From assembly GCF_014126615.1 (NCBI RefSeq), contig NZ_CP059896.1, positions 2,180,501 to 2,244,500 on the forward strand: 64,000 bases of DNA, in the 5' to 3' direction. Below the pieces are notes generated by a model. It searched no databases. It was given only the letters and a program-made list of their open reading frames with translations, and had not been told where the DNA came from. Below are positions 1 to 9,058 of the stretch, one piece after another. A program made the position numbers and the translations under genes. This DNA is from Ciceribacter thiooxidans. GTDB lineage: Bacteria > Pseudomonadota > Alphaproteobacteria > Rhizobiales > Rhizobiaceae. Within the stretch, counting starts at the first letter, position 1. Each line of letters begins with the position of its first letter.

Positions 1-1023
1 GAGACGACCGATCGTCTGCAGCGCGTCACGCAGGCGATGACGCGGCTCAGGGTCGATGCCCTGCCGCGCAATTACGAGCTCTTCCACGAGGCGCTCTTCG
101 GCCATGATCCGGCGCTTGCCCGCGACGTGGCATCGCTTGCGCCGAACCCGCCACAGCATGCGCTCGACCGGATCGGCCTCGCCTACCGGCTCACCGGCCA
201 TTGCGGGCTGATCGAGGAAAAATCCTGCGTGGAGGCCACGCGCGTTCTCTCCGGGGCCGCAGACGAGATGGCCGCCGCCATTCGCGATAAGCAAGCCTTC
301 GTCAAGGCGATGGAAATGATCCTGCATTCGGTTCGCGAGGACCGGGACCGCGGGGTCGACGATCTCCTCGCCGACATCGATTTCCTGCAATCCTCCGCCG
401 CCGAGCTTCTCCGCAGCGAAAGCAGGGCCGAGCAGGCGCTGAAGGCCGGGCTCGACCGGCTCGACGCCGCCGACCGGGCGACGCATGCTGCCAGGGCGGC
501 AATCCTCCGCGACCGCCTGACAGGTTTGCCGAACCGCATCGCCTTCGCAAACCGCCTTGAAAGCCTCTACGAGCCCGGAGCGCTGCCGCGTGGCACCGCC
601 CTTCTCATCGCCGACATTGACGGCTTCGGTGCCGTCAACCGCGATTACGGCACGGAGGCGGGTAACCGCATCCTCAAGCGGCTTGCCGCGATCCTGCGCA
701 AATCGATCAAGAAGAACGACTTCGTCGCCCGCATCGGGGCGGACGAGTTCGCCTTCCTCTTCGCCGAGGTCGATATCGCCGCCGCGCGGACGATCGCCGG
801 ACGCATCCACGATTCGGTCGAAACCGGGCTGGTCTTCGCGACCGCGGCCGGCGAGGACAACGGCGCGCTCGGGCTGTCGATCGGGATCGCCCTCAGTGAC
901 GGCGCCGAAAGCGCGCAACACCTCGTCGCCCAGGCGGAACAGGCGCTCGCCGCCGCGAAGGCCGACCCGCGCGCACCCATCGCGTGTTTCGGATCCGGCA
1001 TCGGCGGCCGCCGCGCCGCCTGA
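1..1023 (+). CDS. GGDEF-domain protein, 5' end outside the window
   Basis: The reading frame is open from base 1, and the ATG at 37 lies inside it, so the true start is probably upstream. Counting from that ATG, residues 1-155 are a helical region of unknown function. A GGDEF-type domain follows: DRLTGLPNR at 159-167, DIDGFGAVNRDYG at 193-205, and the active-site loop GADEF at 234-238. GGDEF domains make cyclic di-GMP. Here the loop reads GADEF, and the usual FKxxND is FGAVNR, so catalysis is doubtful and the domain may be a degenerate sensor or binder. An ABC-F gene follows on the same strand 130 bases later. Confidence 0.75.
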   Translation, partial: ETTDRLQRVTQAMTRLRVDALPRNYELFHEALFGHDPALARDVASLAPNPPQHALDRIGLAYRLTGHCGLIEEKSCVEATRVLSGAADEMAAAIRDKQAFVKAMEMILHSVREDRDRGVDDLLADIDFLQSSAAELLRSESRAEQALKAGLDRLDAADRATHAARAAILRDRLTGLPNRIAFANRLESLYEPGALPRGTALLIADIDGFGAVNRDYGTEAGNRILKRLAAILRKSIKKNDFVARIGADEFAFLFAEVDIAAARTIAGRIHDSVETGLVFATAAGEDNGALGLSIGIALSDGAESAQHLVAQAEQALAAAKADPRAPIACFGSGIGGRRAA

Positions 1024-1121
1024 CGCTCCGAGGCGAAGACAGCCGGAAAATGTTGCCCGCCGGACACCCCGGCGAAGTGGCCGCATACCGGCGCGCCCCG
1101 CAAGGCCGCTCCCGTCTTGCC

Positions 1122-1143
1122 TTTGGCGAGCGCTTCCGCCAAA
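1122..1143 (+). promoter_or_regulatory. Small hairpin just before the ABC-F start
   Basis: A perfect 7-bp inverted repeat (TTTGGCG / CGCCAAA, 8-base loop) ends 10 bases before the ATG at 1154. No T run follows, so it is not a clear terminator. In the mRNA it could lie against the ribosome binding region. Its function is unknown. Confidence 0.25.
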
Positions 1144-1153
1144 AGCCAAGGCC

Positions 1154-3040
1154 ATGATTACCATCAACGACATCTCGGCCCGCATTGCCGGGCGGCTCCT
1201 GATCGACCACGCGACCGTTTCGCTGCCCGAAGGCACCAAGGCAGGCCTCGTCGGCCGCAACGGCGCCGGCAAGTCGACGCTCTTCAAGATCATCACCGGC
1301 GAACTCTCCGCCGAAACGGGATCGATCACCATCCCGAAGAACGCCCGTATCGGTCAGGTGGCGCAGGAAGCGCCGGGCACCGAAGACGCGTTGATCGAGA
1401 TCGTCATGGCTGCCGACAAGGAGCGCGCGGCACTCCTCAAGGAGGCCGAAACGGCTACCGATCCTCACCGCATCGCCGAGATCCAGACGCGGCTCGCCGA
1501 TATCGGCGCCCATTCGGCGGAGGCGCGCGCCGCGACCATCCTCGCCGGCCTCGGCTTCGACCATGAGGCACAGCTTCGCCCGGCCTCGTCGTTTTCCGGC
1601 GGCTGGCGGATGCGCGTGGCGCTTGCCGCCGTGCTCTTTTCCGAGCCCGACCTCCTGCTCCTCGACGAGCCGACAAACTATCTCGACCTCGAAGGCACGC
1701 TCTGGCTCGAGGAGTATGTACGGCGCTATCCGCACACCGTCATCATCATCAGCCACGACCGCGACCTCCTGAACACCGCCGTCAACGCCATCATCCATCT
1801 CGACCAGAAGAAGCTCACCTTCTATCGCGGCGGCTACGACCAGTTCGAGCGGCAGAAGGCGGAAGCCGACGAATTGCAGATGAAGGCGAAGGCGAAGAGC
1901 GACGCCGCGCGCAAGCACCTGCAGAGCTATATCGAACGCTTCCGCTACAAGGCGTCGAAGGCTCGGCAGGCCCAGAGCCGCATCAAGGCGCTGGAGCGCA
2001 TGGGAACGGTCGCTGCCGTGATCGAGGATCACGTCCAGCCGATCACCTTTCCCGAACCGGAAAGGCAGCCGGCCTCGCCGATCGTGGCGATCTCCGGCGG
2101 CGCCGTCGGCTACGAGCCCGGCAAGCCGATCCTGAAGAACATCAACCTGCGGATCGACGCCGACGACCGCATCGCGCTCCTCGGCTCGAACGGCAACGGC
2201 AAATCCACCTTCGCCAAGCTGATCGCCGGGCGCCTCAACCTGCAGGCCGGCGAGATGAAGCTCGCCCCGAACCTCTCCGTCGGCTTCTTCGCCCAGCATC
2301 AGCTCGACGACCTCGTGCCGGACGAGACGCCGGTCGACCACGTGCGCCGGCTGATGCCGCAGGCGGGCGAGGCGCAGGTGCGCGCCCGCGTCGCGCAGAT
2401 GGGGCTTGCGACCGAGAAGATGGCGACCGCCGCCAAGGATCTTTCCGGCGGAGAAAAGGCGCGTCTGCTGATGGGGCTCTCCGCCTTCCACGCGCCGAAC
2501 CTCCTGATCCTCGACGAGCCGACCAACCATCTCGACATCGACAGCCGCCGTGCGCTGATCGAGGCGCTCAACGACTACAACGGCGCCGTCATCCTGATTG
2601 CCCACGACCGGCACCTGATCGAGGCGACGGTCGACCGGCTGTGGCTCGTCAACAACGGCACGGTCAGCGTCTTCGACGGCGACATGGAGGACTATCGCAG
2701 CCTTGTGGTCGCAGCAGCGCGCAAGCCGGACGACAAGGACAAGGCCGATGCCGGCGCCCAGGTCAACAAGGCCGACCAGCGCAAGGCCGCCGCCGACAAG
2801 CGGGCGAGTCTTGCGCCGCTCAGGAAAAAGATCAACGAAATCGAGTCTTTGACGAAGAAGCTGGAGACTTTGATTCAGGCGCTTGATGCGGAACTTGCAG
2901 ATCCGGCGCTTTACGAGAAGAACCCGGCCAAGGCAGCGGACAAGGCAAAGCAGCGCGGCGAGGCCGCAGCGAAGCTTTCGGCGGCCGAGGAACAGTGGCT
3001 CGAACTCTCCGCCGAATACGAAGAAGCGATGGCCGGATGA
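1154..3040 (+). CDS. ABC-F family ATPase (translation factor type)
   Basis: This 628-residue protein has two ABC ATPase domains and no membrane segments. Walker A motifs are GRNGAGKST (residues 34-42) and GSNGNGKST. Signature motifs are SFSGGW and DLSGGEKA. Walker B motifs are LLLLDEPTNYLD and LLILDEPTNHLD, the DEPTNxLD form typical of ABC-F proteins. A charged linker sits between the domains and the C-terminus is a lysine-rich coiled coil. ABC-F proteins act on the ribosomal E site, and this layout is closest to the YheS/Uup type. The frame stays open upstream to 557, but that stretch overlaps the GGDEF gene, so ATG 1154 is taken as the start. Confidence 0.88.
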   Translation: MITINDISARIAGRLLIDHATVSLPEGTKAGLVGRNGAGKSTLFKIITGELSAETGSITIPKNARIGQVAQEAPGTEDALIEIVMAADKERAALLKEAETATDPHRIAEIQTRLADIGAHSAEARAATILAGLGFDHEAQLRPASSFSGGWRMRVALAAVLFSEPDLLLLDEPTNYLDLEGTLWLEEYVRRYPHTVIIISHDRDLLNTAVNAIIHLDQKKLTFYRGGYDQFERQKAEADELQMKAKAKSDAARKHLQSYIERFRYKASKARQAQSRIKALERMGTVAAVIEDHVQPITFPEPERQPASPIVAISGGAVGYEPGKPILKNINLRIDADDRIALLGSNGNGKSTFAKLIAGRLNLQAGEMKLAPNLSVGFFAQHQLDDLVPDETPVDHVRRLMPQAGEAQVRARVAQMGLATEKMATAAKDLSGGEKARLLMGLSAFHAPNLLILDEPTNHLDIDSRRALIEALNDYNGAVILIAHDRHLIEATVDRLWLVNNGTVSVFDGDMEDYRSLVVAAARKPDDKDKADAGAQVNKADQRKAAADKRASLAPLRKKINEIESLTKKLETLIQALDAELADPALYEKNPAKAADKAKQRGEAAAKLSAAEEQWLELSAEYEEAMAG

Positions 3041-3052
3041 GGTTTGAACACC

Positions 3053-3088
3053 CCGGAATATACAGTATATTGATGTTGTATATTCCGG
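3053..3088. promoter_or_regulatory. Operator/promoter palindrome of vapBC
   Basis: A perfect 11-bp inverted repeat, CCGGAATATAC at 3053-3063 and GTATATTCCGG at 3078-3088, has 14 bases between its arms. AT-rich -10-like sequence lies inside it. The right arm runs into the Shine-Dalgarno sequence (GGAGGA) of vapB. VapB antitoxins normally repress their own operon by binding such palindromes, so this is very likely the autoregulatory site. Confidence 0.7.
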
Positions 3089-3098
3089 AGGAATCACC

Positions 3099-3359
3099 AT
3101 GCCTCTCTATGTGCGGGACGAGAGCGTCAACGCCCTGGCCGAACAGGCGCGAACCATCCTGAAGGCACCGACCAAGACCGAGGCGATCCGCCTTGCGCTG
3201 CAGCGTGTGATCGATGAGGAGCTGGCAAAGCCCTCGCTCGGCGAACGGGTCTCCCGGCTGCGCGAGAAATACGCGCTCGCCGACCATGCGAACCTGCACC
3301 CGTTCGACGACAAGGCCTTCCTGGACCAGATGTGGGGAGACGCCGATGTTCGTCGATAG
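3099..3359 (+). CDS. vapB: VapB-type antitoxin
   Basis: This 86-residue protein resembles the Rv0623-like antitoxins (PSK transcription factor family). The N-terminal MPLYVRDESVNALAEQA and TKTEAIRLAL segments fit a ribbon-helix-helix DNA-binding fold, and the acidic/aromatic C-terminus (FLDQMWGD) would bind and block the toxin. It overlaps vapC by 14 bases, the usual arrangement for coupled antitoxin-toxin translation. The ribosome binding site GGAGGA lies inside the operator palindrome. VapB is expected to neutralise VapC and repress the operon together with it. Confidence 0.85.
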   Translation: MPLYVRDESVNALAEQARTILKAPTKTEAIRLALQRVIDEELAKPSLGERVSRLREKYALADHANLHPFDDKAFLDQMWGDADVRR

Positions 3360-3744
3360 CTCAGCCATCGTCGCCATCCTGATCGACGCACCGGAGGCCG
3401 GCGCGCTCATCGAACGGCTCGACGCCACCGCCACGCCGCGCATAACGACGCCGACCGCCGTCTTCGAGGCGACGACCGTGCTCGGCAAGAGGCTGGACCT
3501 CGAACCTCCGACGGCCGACCGGCTGGTGAAAGAATTCCTCGATGTCCTCGAAATCCGCATCACCCCGGTCACCGAGGAGATGGCGGCAAGCGCGCTCGAG
3601 GCCTTCGCCCTCTACGGCAAGGGCCGTCATCCGGCGGCTCTGAATTTCGGCGACTGCTTCTCCTATGCCGGCAGCCGGGCGGCGAACGTGCCGCTCCTCT
3701 ACGCCGGCGACGGCTTCTCTCAGACCGATCTGCGCCAATACTGA
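3346..3744 (+). CDS. vapC: VapC-type PIN-domain ribonuclease toxin
   Basis: This 132-residue PIN-domain protein starts at the ATG inside the end of vapB; the longer in-frame extension back to 3214 would overlap nearly half of vapB. The acidic residues of the PIN active site are visible: Asp4 (MFVDSSA), Glu41 (AVFEATT), Asp103 (NFGDCF) and Asp122 (YAGDGF). PIN toxins are Mg2+-dependent RNases that usually cut tRNA or rRNA. All key residues are present, so the toxin looks intact. Convergent holC ends 16 bases downstream. Confidence 0.85.
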   Translation: MFVDSSAIVAILIDAPEAGALIERLDATATPRITTPTAVFEATTVLGKRLDLEPPTADRLVKEFLDVLEIRITPVTEEMAASALEAFALYGKGRHPAALNFGDCFSYAGSRAANVPLLYAGDGFSQTDLRQY

Positions 3745-3774
3745 AGGCAGGTCGGCAGGTTCAGGCCTTCTTTT
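3743..3774 (+). terminator. Possible terminator after vapC
   Basis: GAAGGC and GCCTTC form a 6-bp stem with a 16-base loop, followed by TTTT. The stem overlaps the vapC stop codon. The short stem and long loop make this a weak candidate, and the opposite strand is the 3' end of holC. Confidence 0.3.
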
Positions 3775-4210
3775 CCCAGCGTCCTTCGGCCGTCTGCTGC
3801 CAGTAGGTCAGCGCATGGCCCTCGCCTTTCAGCTTCTTCCACTGCGCGCGGGCGGCTTCGAGCTGCGTCTGGTCGTAGCCGTCGAAGACGAAGACGACGC
3901 GGTCGTAGTCCAGCGCTCCCGGCGGCTCGGCGCCGTCGACGAGGAAGCGGACGCTCGCCGCATTGAGGTTCTCCGGCGAGACGGTCAGCAGCACCGGCTG
4001 CTGCTCGGCGCCTTCGGCGGCATCCGTTCCGTGCGGCAGGAAGCTCTCGTCGCGCCATGTCCAGAGATGGGCGTCGAGCGTATCGCGGCGGGCGGGATCG
4101 GCGGTCTGCACCGCCACCCGCCAGCCACGTTCGACGCTCTTTTCGAGAAGCGGCGGCAGGGCATCCTCGAGCTTCGATTCCGTCAGATGGTAGAAGAGGA
4201 TCTCGGCCAA
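3761..4210 (-). CDS. holC: DNA polymerase III chi subunit
   Basis: This 149-residue protein matches HolC: it begins with AEILFYHLTES and contains the family block LWTWRDESFLPHG and the YDRVVFVFDG segment. Chi links the clamp loader (through psi) to SSB at the replication fork. The start is taken as TTG 4210, because homologues begin at (M)AEILFYHL and a GGGAAGGG ribosome binding site lies 8-10 bases upstream. It begins 18 bases after the pepA stop on the same strand, so the two are co-transcribed, as in many proteobacteria. Confidence 0.85.
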   Translation of the reverse strand: MAEILFYHLTESKLEDALPPLLEKSVERGWRVAVQTADPARRDTLDAHLWTWRDESFLPHGTDAAEGAEQQPVLLTVSPENLNAASVRFLVDGAEPPGALDYDRVVFVFDGYDQTQLEAARAQWKKLKGEGHALTYWQQTAEGRWEKKA

Positions 4211-4227
4211 GATGCCCGCCCTTCCCG

Positions 4228-5727
4228 TCACGCTTCGTAGTTCGCGCGCACCAGCTCGTCGAGGAGCCGGACGCCGAAGCCAGATCCCCACGAGCGATTG
4301 ATCTCGTCGCTCGGCGAGCCCATGGCGGTGCCGGCAATGTCGAGATGCGCCCACGGCGTTTCCTGCACGAAACGCTTGAGGAACTGCGCCGCCGTGATCG
4401 ACCCGGCCTGACGGCCGCCGGTGTTCTTCATGTCGGCGAACTTGGAATCGATGAGCTTGTCATAGTCCTTGCCGAGCGGCATCCGCCACAGGCGCTCGTT
4501 GGTCGCGAGACCCGCCGCCAGCAATTGTTCCGAAAGCGTGTCGTCGTTCGAAAACAGGCCGGCATGCAGGTTGCCGAGCGCGACGGTGATCGCACCGGTG
4601 AGCGTCGCGAGATTGATCATGAAGGCGGGCTTGAAGCGGTCGTTGCAATACCAGAGTGCGTCCGCCAGCACGAGGCGACCTTCAGCATCGGTGTTGATGA
4701 CCTCGATCGTCTGCCCGGACATCGAGGTGACGATGTCGCCGGGCCGCTGGGCATTGCCGTCCGGCATGTTCTCGACGAGGCCGATGACGCCGACGACGTT
4801 CACCTTCGCCTTGCGGGCGGCGAGCGTGTGCATGAGGCCGGTGACGGCGGCGGCACCGCCCATGTCGCCTTTCATCTCCTCCATGCCGCCGGCCGGCTTG
4901 ATGGAAATACCGCCGGTATCAAAGACCACGCCCTTGCCGACGAAGGCGATCGGCTTGTCCTTGTGCTTGCCGCCCTTCCACTGCATGACGGCGAGCCGCG
5001 GCGGCCTGACCGACCCCTGGGCGACGCCGAGCAGCGCGCCCATGCCGAGCTTCGTCATGTCCTTCTCGGTGAGGATGTCGACCTCGACGCCGAGCGCTTC
5101 CAGCGCCTTCGCCTTGTCGGCAAACTCCTCCGGCCCGAGAACGTTGGCCGGCTCGTTGACGAGGTCGCGGGCGAGCACGACGCCCTGGGCGACCGCCTCG
5201 CTGTCGGCAAACGCCTTGCGCGCCGCGGACGCCTCGACGGTGACGATCGTCACCTTGACCTCCTTCGGCTCGGACTTTCCGTTGCCGTTATCGTCGCCCT
5301 TGCGGGTCTTGTAGGTGTCGAAATCATAGTTGCGCAGCAGCATGCCGAGGGCGAAGTCGGTGGCGGCCTTGCCGTCCGCATCGAGACCCGGTGCGTCGAA
5401 GAAGACCGTCACCTTTTCGGCGGACTTGAAGATGCCGGCTGCGGCACCCCCGGCGCGCAACCAGTCGTGGGCGGTGATCTCGGCCGTCTTGCCGAGGCCG
5501 AGAACGACGATCCGGTCGGCCGGCGAACCATGCGGTGCGAGGATGTCGAGCACTGCGCGGGCCTTGCCGGTGAACCTGCCAGTCCTGGCCGCCCTGGCGA
5601 TTACGCCCTCCGGGTCGGCGACGTCGGCGCCGGCGACCGCGTCGGCTCCCTGAAGCTGAAGGAGGACGGCGAGCCCACCGCTGATCCGGTGGTCCTTGGC
5701 GAAGGAAATGTCGAATTTGGAAGACAT
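4228..5727 (-). CDS. pepA: Leucyl aminopeptidase (M17)
   Basis: This 499-residue cytosolic metallopeptidase of family M17 removes N-terminal amino acids. The signature NTDAEGRL is at 345-352 and the metal/catalytic block [13 protein letters not shown] at 263-275, with later Lys277 and Asp288. The length is normal. In some bacteria PepA also binds DNA; that cannot be judged here. holC follows in the same operon. The divergent gene upstream encodes a PAP2 phosphatase, and 187 bases separate the two starts. Confidence 0.95.
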   Translation of the reverse strand: MSSKFDISFAKDHRISGGLAVLLQLQGADAVAGADVADPEGVIARAARTGRFTGKARAVLDILAPHGSPADRIVVLGLGKTAEITAHDWLRAGGAAAGIFKSAEKVTVFFDAPGLDADGKAATDFALGMLLRNYDFDTYKTRKGDDNGNGKSEPKEVKVTIVTVEASAARKAFADSEAVAQGVVLARDLVNEPANVLGPEEFADKAKALEALGVEVDILTEKDMTKLGMGALLGVAQGSVRPPRLAVMQWKGGKHKDKPIAFVGKGVVFDTGGISIKPAGGMEEMKGDMGGAAAVTGLMHTLAARKAKVNVVGVIGLVENMPDGNAQRPGDIVTSMSGQTIEVINTDAEGRLVLADALWYCNDRFKPAFMINLATLTGAITVALGNLHAGLFSNDDTLSEQLLAAGLATNERLWRMPLGKDYDKLIDSKFADMKNTGGRQAGSITAAQFLKRFVQETPWAHLDIAGTAMGSPSDEINRSWGSGFGVRLLDELVRANYEA

Positions 5728-5914
5728 GGAGACTCCGGGGGAAGGTCGAAACGAGAGCCGGGATCATGGCCCTTTCGGTCATGAACGCAAGCGTCAATTG
5801 TCCCGACATACCGCTCTTTGCACCGTTGGCAAGACCTGCCGCCTCCCCCTCTTGCCTGACGGGCGGGGAAGCGGATAGGGTCGCGCCGCCTCGAAAGGAC
5901 CGGGAACAACCGAC

Positions 5915-6688
5915 GTGAAGATCGACATCAAAGCCGCGGAGAGCGGACACCTGCAACAGCCCGGAACGCGAAAGATGTTGCGTGCCGCCGTTGCCCTCTT
6001 CGTTCTCTGGTGGGCACTGCTGCTCGTCTTCTATCTATGGCCGGACATCGACCTTTCCGTCGCGGGTGCCTTCTTCGAGCCCGGTCCCTGCACCGGGACC
6101 CACACGCCAGCCACCGTTTGCGGCAGCTTTCCCTGGAGCAAGGATTCCCTCGCCGTCGCCGTGAGGAAGGTTTTCTTCTACATTCCGGCCGCCGCCGGCG
6201 TGCTGCTGCTCGGCATTCTCGTCGACGGTCTCGCCCGGCGCGGTGCGGCCTATGGTGCGGCGAGGCTGCAGCAACTCGGCCTCTCGCTCGCGGCTCTCCT
6301 CCTCGGTCCCTATGTGCTGGTGAACCTACTCCTCAAGAGCTTTTCCGGGCGGCCCCGCCCCTACCAGACCGACCTCTTCGGCGGCGACCTGCCCTTCGTC
6401 CCGGCCGGCTCCTTCATGGGGCAGTGCGACAACAACTGCTCCTTCATTTCGGGCGAGGCCGCAGGTGCAGGCTGGGTCGCCTGCCTCCTTCTCTTCCTGC
6501 CGGCGAAGCTCCGTCCGGTCCTCGCGCCGCCGATCCTCGTCGTCGCGCTGGTGACGCCGGCGATGAGGATCGCCTTCGGCGGCCATTATCTCTCCGACGT
6601 CGTGCTCGGCTGGCTCTCTTCGCTCGTCGTCTTCACAGCCGTCTTCGCCGTGTTCGAAATAGCGCGAAAACGGAAAATTGAGCGGTAG
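5915..6688 (+). CDS. PAP2-family membrane phosphatase (LpxE-like layout)
   Basis: This 257-residue protein has several membrane helices and the three PAP2 motifs: K-SFSGRP-RP, then CSFISGEA, then RIAFGGHYLSD. PAP2 phosphatases of this kind remove phosphate from lipid A or isoprenoid diphosphates at the inner membrane. The second motif has Glu where the classical PSGH has His. The annotated start is GTG 5915. An in-frame ATG at 5975, right before the first membrane helix, is a possible alternative. The substrate cannot be assigned from sequence alone; the next genes build the LPS export machine. Confidence 0.75.
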   Translation: MKIDIKAAESGHLQQPGTRKMLRAAVALFVLWWALLLVFYLWPDIDLSVAGAFFEPGPCTGTHTPATVCGSFPWSKDSLAVAVRKVFFYIPAAAGVLLLGILVDGLARRGAAYGAARLQQLGLSLAALLLGPYVLVNLLLKSFSGRPRPYQTDLFGGDLPFVPAGSFMGQCDNNCSFISGEAAGAGWVACLLLFLPAKLRPVLAPPILVVALVTPAMRIAFGGHYLSDVVLGWLSSLVVFTAVFAVFEIARKRKIER

Positions 6689-6798
6689 AGACACGAAAAT
6701 CCGCATCGATCCTGTCGCCAAATCGTCGCAACCGTCGTAGAGAACCCGGTGTCCTCAGTCGCCGGCACGGCCCGACCGCCACGCCCTCGGGAAATGGA

Positions 6799-7976
6799 AT
6801 GAAGCTTCTCGAACACTACATCCTGCGGCGCGTCTTTCAGATGATGCTCACCGCCCTGCTGCCGGTCCTGGCGATCATCTGGACCACGCAGGTGCTCGGG
6901 CGAATCAATCTGGTGACAGACAGCGGACAATCGGTCGGTTCGTTCATGAAGCTCGCCACCCTGATCCTGCCGACGATCATTCCGGCGGTGCTGCCTTTCG
7001 CGCTGGTGATCGGCATCACCCAGACGCTCTCGGCGATGAACAACGATTCCGAACTGGCGGTGATCGATGCGGCCGGCGCACCGCGCAGCATCATCAACCG
7101 CCCGATCGTCGTCTTCGCGATCCTGCTTTCGATATTTTCCTTCTTCATGGCGAACTTCGTCGAGCCGAAGCTGCGGGTCGCCGCCCGCGAGATGGTCGCC
7201 GCCGCCTATGCCGACCTTCTGTCGACGGTCATCGAGGAGAAGACTTTCCGCCGCATCGAGGACGGCCTCTACGTGCAGATCTCGGAGCGGCTGTCCGGCC
7301 GCGTCCTCAAGGGACTTCTCGTCGCCGATTCGCGCGATCCGGCCTATGATCTCATCTATTATGCGCGCGAGGGCGCGGTCGACGAGACAGGCACGGCCCT
7401 GGTGATGCGCGACGGCGAAGTGCACCGCAAGGCCCCGGACGGCAACGTTTCGGTCGTGCGTTTCGATTCCTACTCTTTCGACCTTTCGGATCTGACGCAG
7501 ACACGCGGCCAGGCCCAGTTGCACGCCCTCGACCGCGACCTGCCCTATCTCTTCAATCCCGACATGACCGACCCCGACGTCAAGAGGAACTACGGCGAGT
7601 ACAGGAGCGAGCTGCACAAGCGGCTTACGAGCTGGGCTTTCCCCTTCGTGTTCGCGCTGATTGCGCTTGCCCTCTCCGGCAATGCCCGTTCCCATCGCGA
7701 GGCACGCATTCCGCCGATGGCGACGGCGCTGACGATCGCGCTCGTCATCTTCTGGCTCGGCAATTACACGGTCAAGCTCACGGAGAAGAACGAGGCTTAT
7801 GCCCCCTCATCTACATGCTGCCGCTTGTCAGCAGCGGCATCGCGGCGCTGAAACTCTGGCGGGGCAAGGCCTGGCGCCTGCCGCGCCCGCTCTCCGACAG
7901 CGCAACGCGCGCCCTGCGCGCGATCAACCTGCGTTTTGCCGGTAACGAAACCGACGGAAAGGGCGAGGTGCGATGA
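6799..7976 (+). CDS. lptF: LPS export permease LptF with an apparent frameshift
   Basis: LptF and LptG are the membrane subunits of the LptBFG transporter that extracts LPS from the inner membrane. The frame from ATG 6799 encodes a normal LptF up to KNEAYAP, then goes off frame and stops at 7851 after a junk tail. One extra C in the five-C run at 7802-7806 restores LIYMLPLVSSGIAALKLW (the last membrane helix) and a tail ending at TGA 7974-7976. That stop overlaps the lptG ATG in the usual ATGA arrangement. The repaired protein would be 392 residues. lptF is normally essential, so a sequencing or assembly error is likely; a real truncation cannot be excluded. Confidence 0.88.
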
Positions 7977-9058
7977 TCTTCACCCTCGGCCGCTATTTCT
8001 TGCGGCGCTATGTCGTGACCACGCTCTGGTTCCTCGTCGGCGTGACGTCGATCATCTATCTGATCGATTTCAGCGAGACGACAGGCCGGTTTGCCGGGCT
8101 CACGGGCTATTCGCTGCCCGGCGTCCTCTACCTGACCGCGCTGCGCCTGCCGCTGATCCTGCAGCAGACAATCCCGTTCGTCGCTCTCTTCGTCGGCATG
8201 ACGACGCTGATTGCGCTCAATCGCAAGTCGGAACTCGTCGTCGCACGCGCCGCCGGCATATCGGTCTGGCAGTTCATGATGCCCTTCATCGTCGGGGCTC
8301 TGATGGTCGGCCTCGTCACCACGCTGGTCATCAATCCGCTGGCGGCGTGGGGACAAAGCCAGGCACTCAACATCGAATCGACCTGGCGTGAGGCGAGTAA
8401 CCGCCGCAAGGAGACGACCGCCGTTCCGTGGCTGCGCCAGATCAGCGGCAAGGATGACGTGGTCATCGGCGGAAGGACCGTTCTGGAGAACGGCACCCTG
8501 ATTACGGATGCCGTGCTCATCCACTTCGACAGCGACGGCCGGATCATCCTTCGGCAGGATGCACGGTCGGCAAAGTTGAAAGATGGTTACTGGCTCCTTA
8601 CCGACGTCACCGAGACGCGGCCGGGCGAAGTTCCGACAAGGCTCGCTACAGCCAAGGTCAGTACCAATCTGAAACAGGAGTTCGTCCAACAGCGTCTCGC
8701 ACAGCCGGAGACTGTTGCTTTTTATGATCTTTCTCAGAAAATTGCCGTTGCGCGATCGTTCGGCGTCTCCACCAAAGCGCTTGAAACGCAGTTTCACTCG
8801 CTGCTGTCGCTTCCGTTCCTGCTCGTCGCCATGACCCTGATCGCCGCCACCGTCTCGTTAAAATTCAGTAGATTCAACCAGTCCCGGTCGGTGATTCTGG
8901 GTGGAATCCTTTCGGGCTTCGTGCTTTATGTTGTAACCACGCTTGTCAAAGCATTCGGAAGCAGCGGTGTCGTGCCGCCATTCGTCGCGGCATGGGTACC
9001 GGTCGTCGTGGCGATGGCACTCGGAGCGACGATCCTGCTTCACCAGGAGGATGGTTAG
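7973..9058 (+). CDS. lptG: LPS export permease LptG
   Basis: This 361-residue partner of LptF in the LptBFG ABC transporter has N-terminal membrane helices (from LGRYFLRRYVVTTLWFLVGV), a central periplasmic beta-jellyroll, and C-terminal helices (LPFLLVAMTLIAATVSLKF and onwards). Its ATG overlaps the end of the repaired lptF frame by four bases. Its TAG stop shares one base with the GTG start of lptD. This packing indicates a translationally coupled lptF-lptG-lptD operon. Confidence 0.93.
   Translation: MIFTLGRYFLRRYVVTTLWFLVGVTSIIYLIDFSETTGRFAGLTGYSLPGVLYLTALRLPLILQQTIPFVALFVGMTTLIALNRKSELVVARAAGISVWQFMMPFIVGALMVGLVTTLVINPLAAWGQSQALNIESTWREASNRRKETTAVPWLRQISGKDDVVIGGRTVLENGTLITDAVLIHFDSDGRIILRQDARSAKLKDGYWLLTDVTETRPGEVPTRLATAKVSTNLKQEFVQQRLAQPETVAFYDLSQKIAVARSFGVSTKALETQFHSLLSLPFLLVAMTLIAATVSLKFSRFNQSRSVILGGILSGFVLYVVTTLVKAFGSSGVVPPFVAAWVPVVVAMALGATILLHQEDG

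Noticed and set aside
893..3100. A 735-codon open frame on the minus strand
   Set aside because: It is a shadow of the ABC-F gene, with no recognisable domain and no ribosome binding site.
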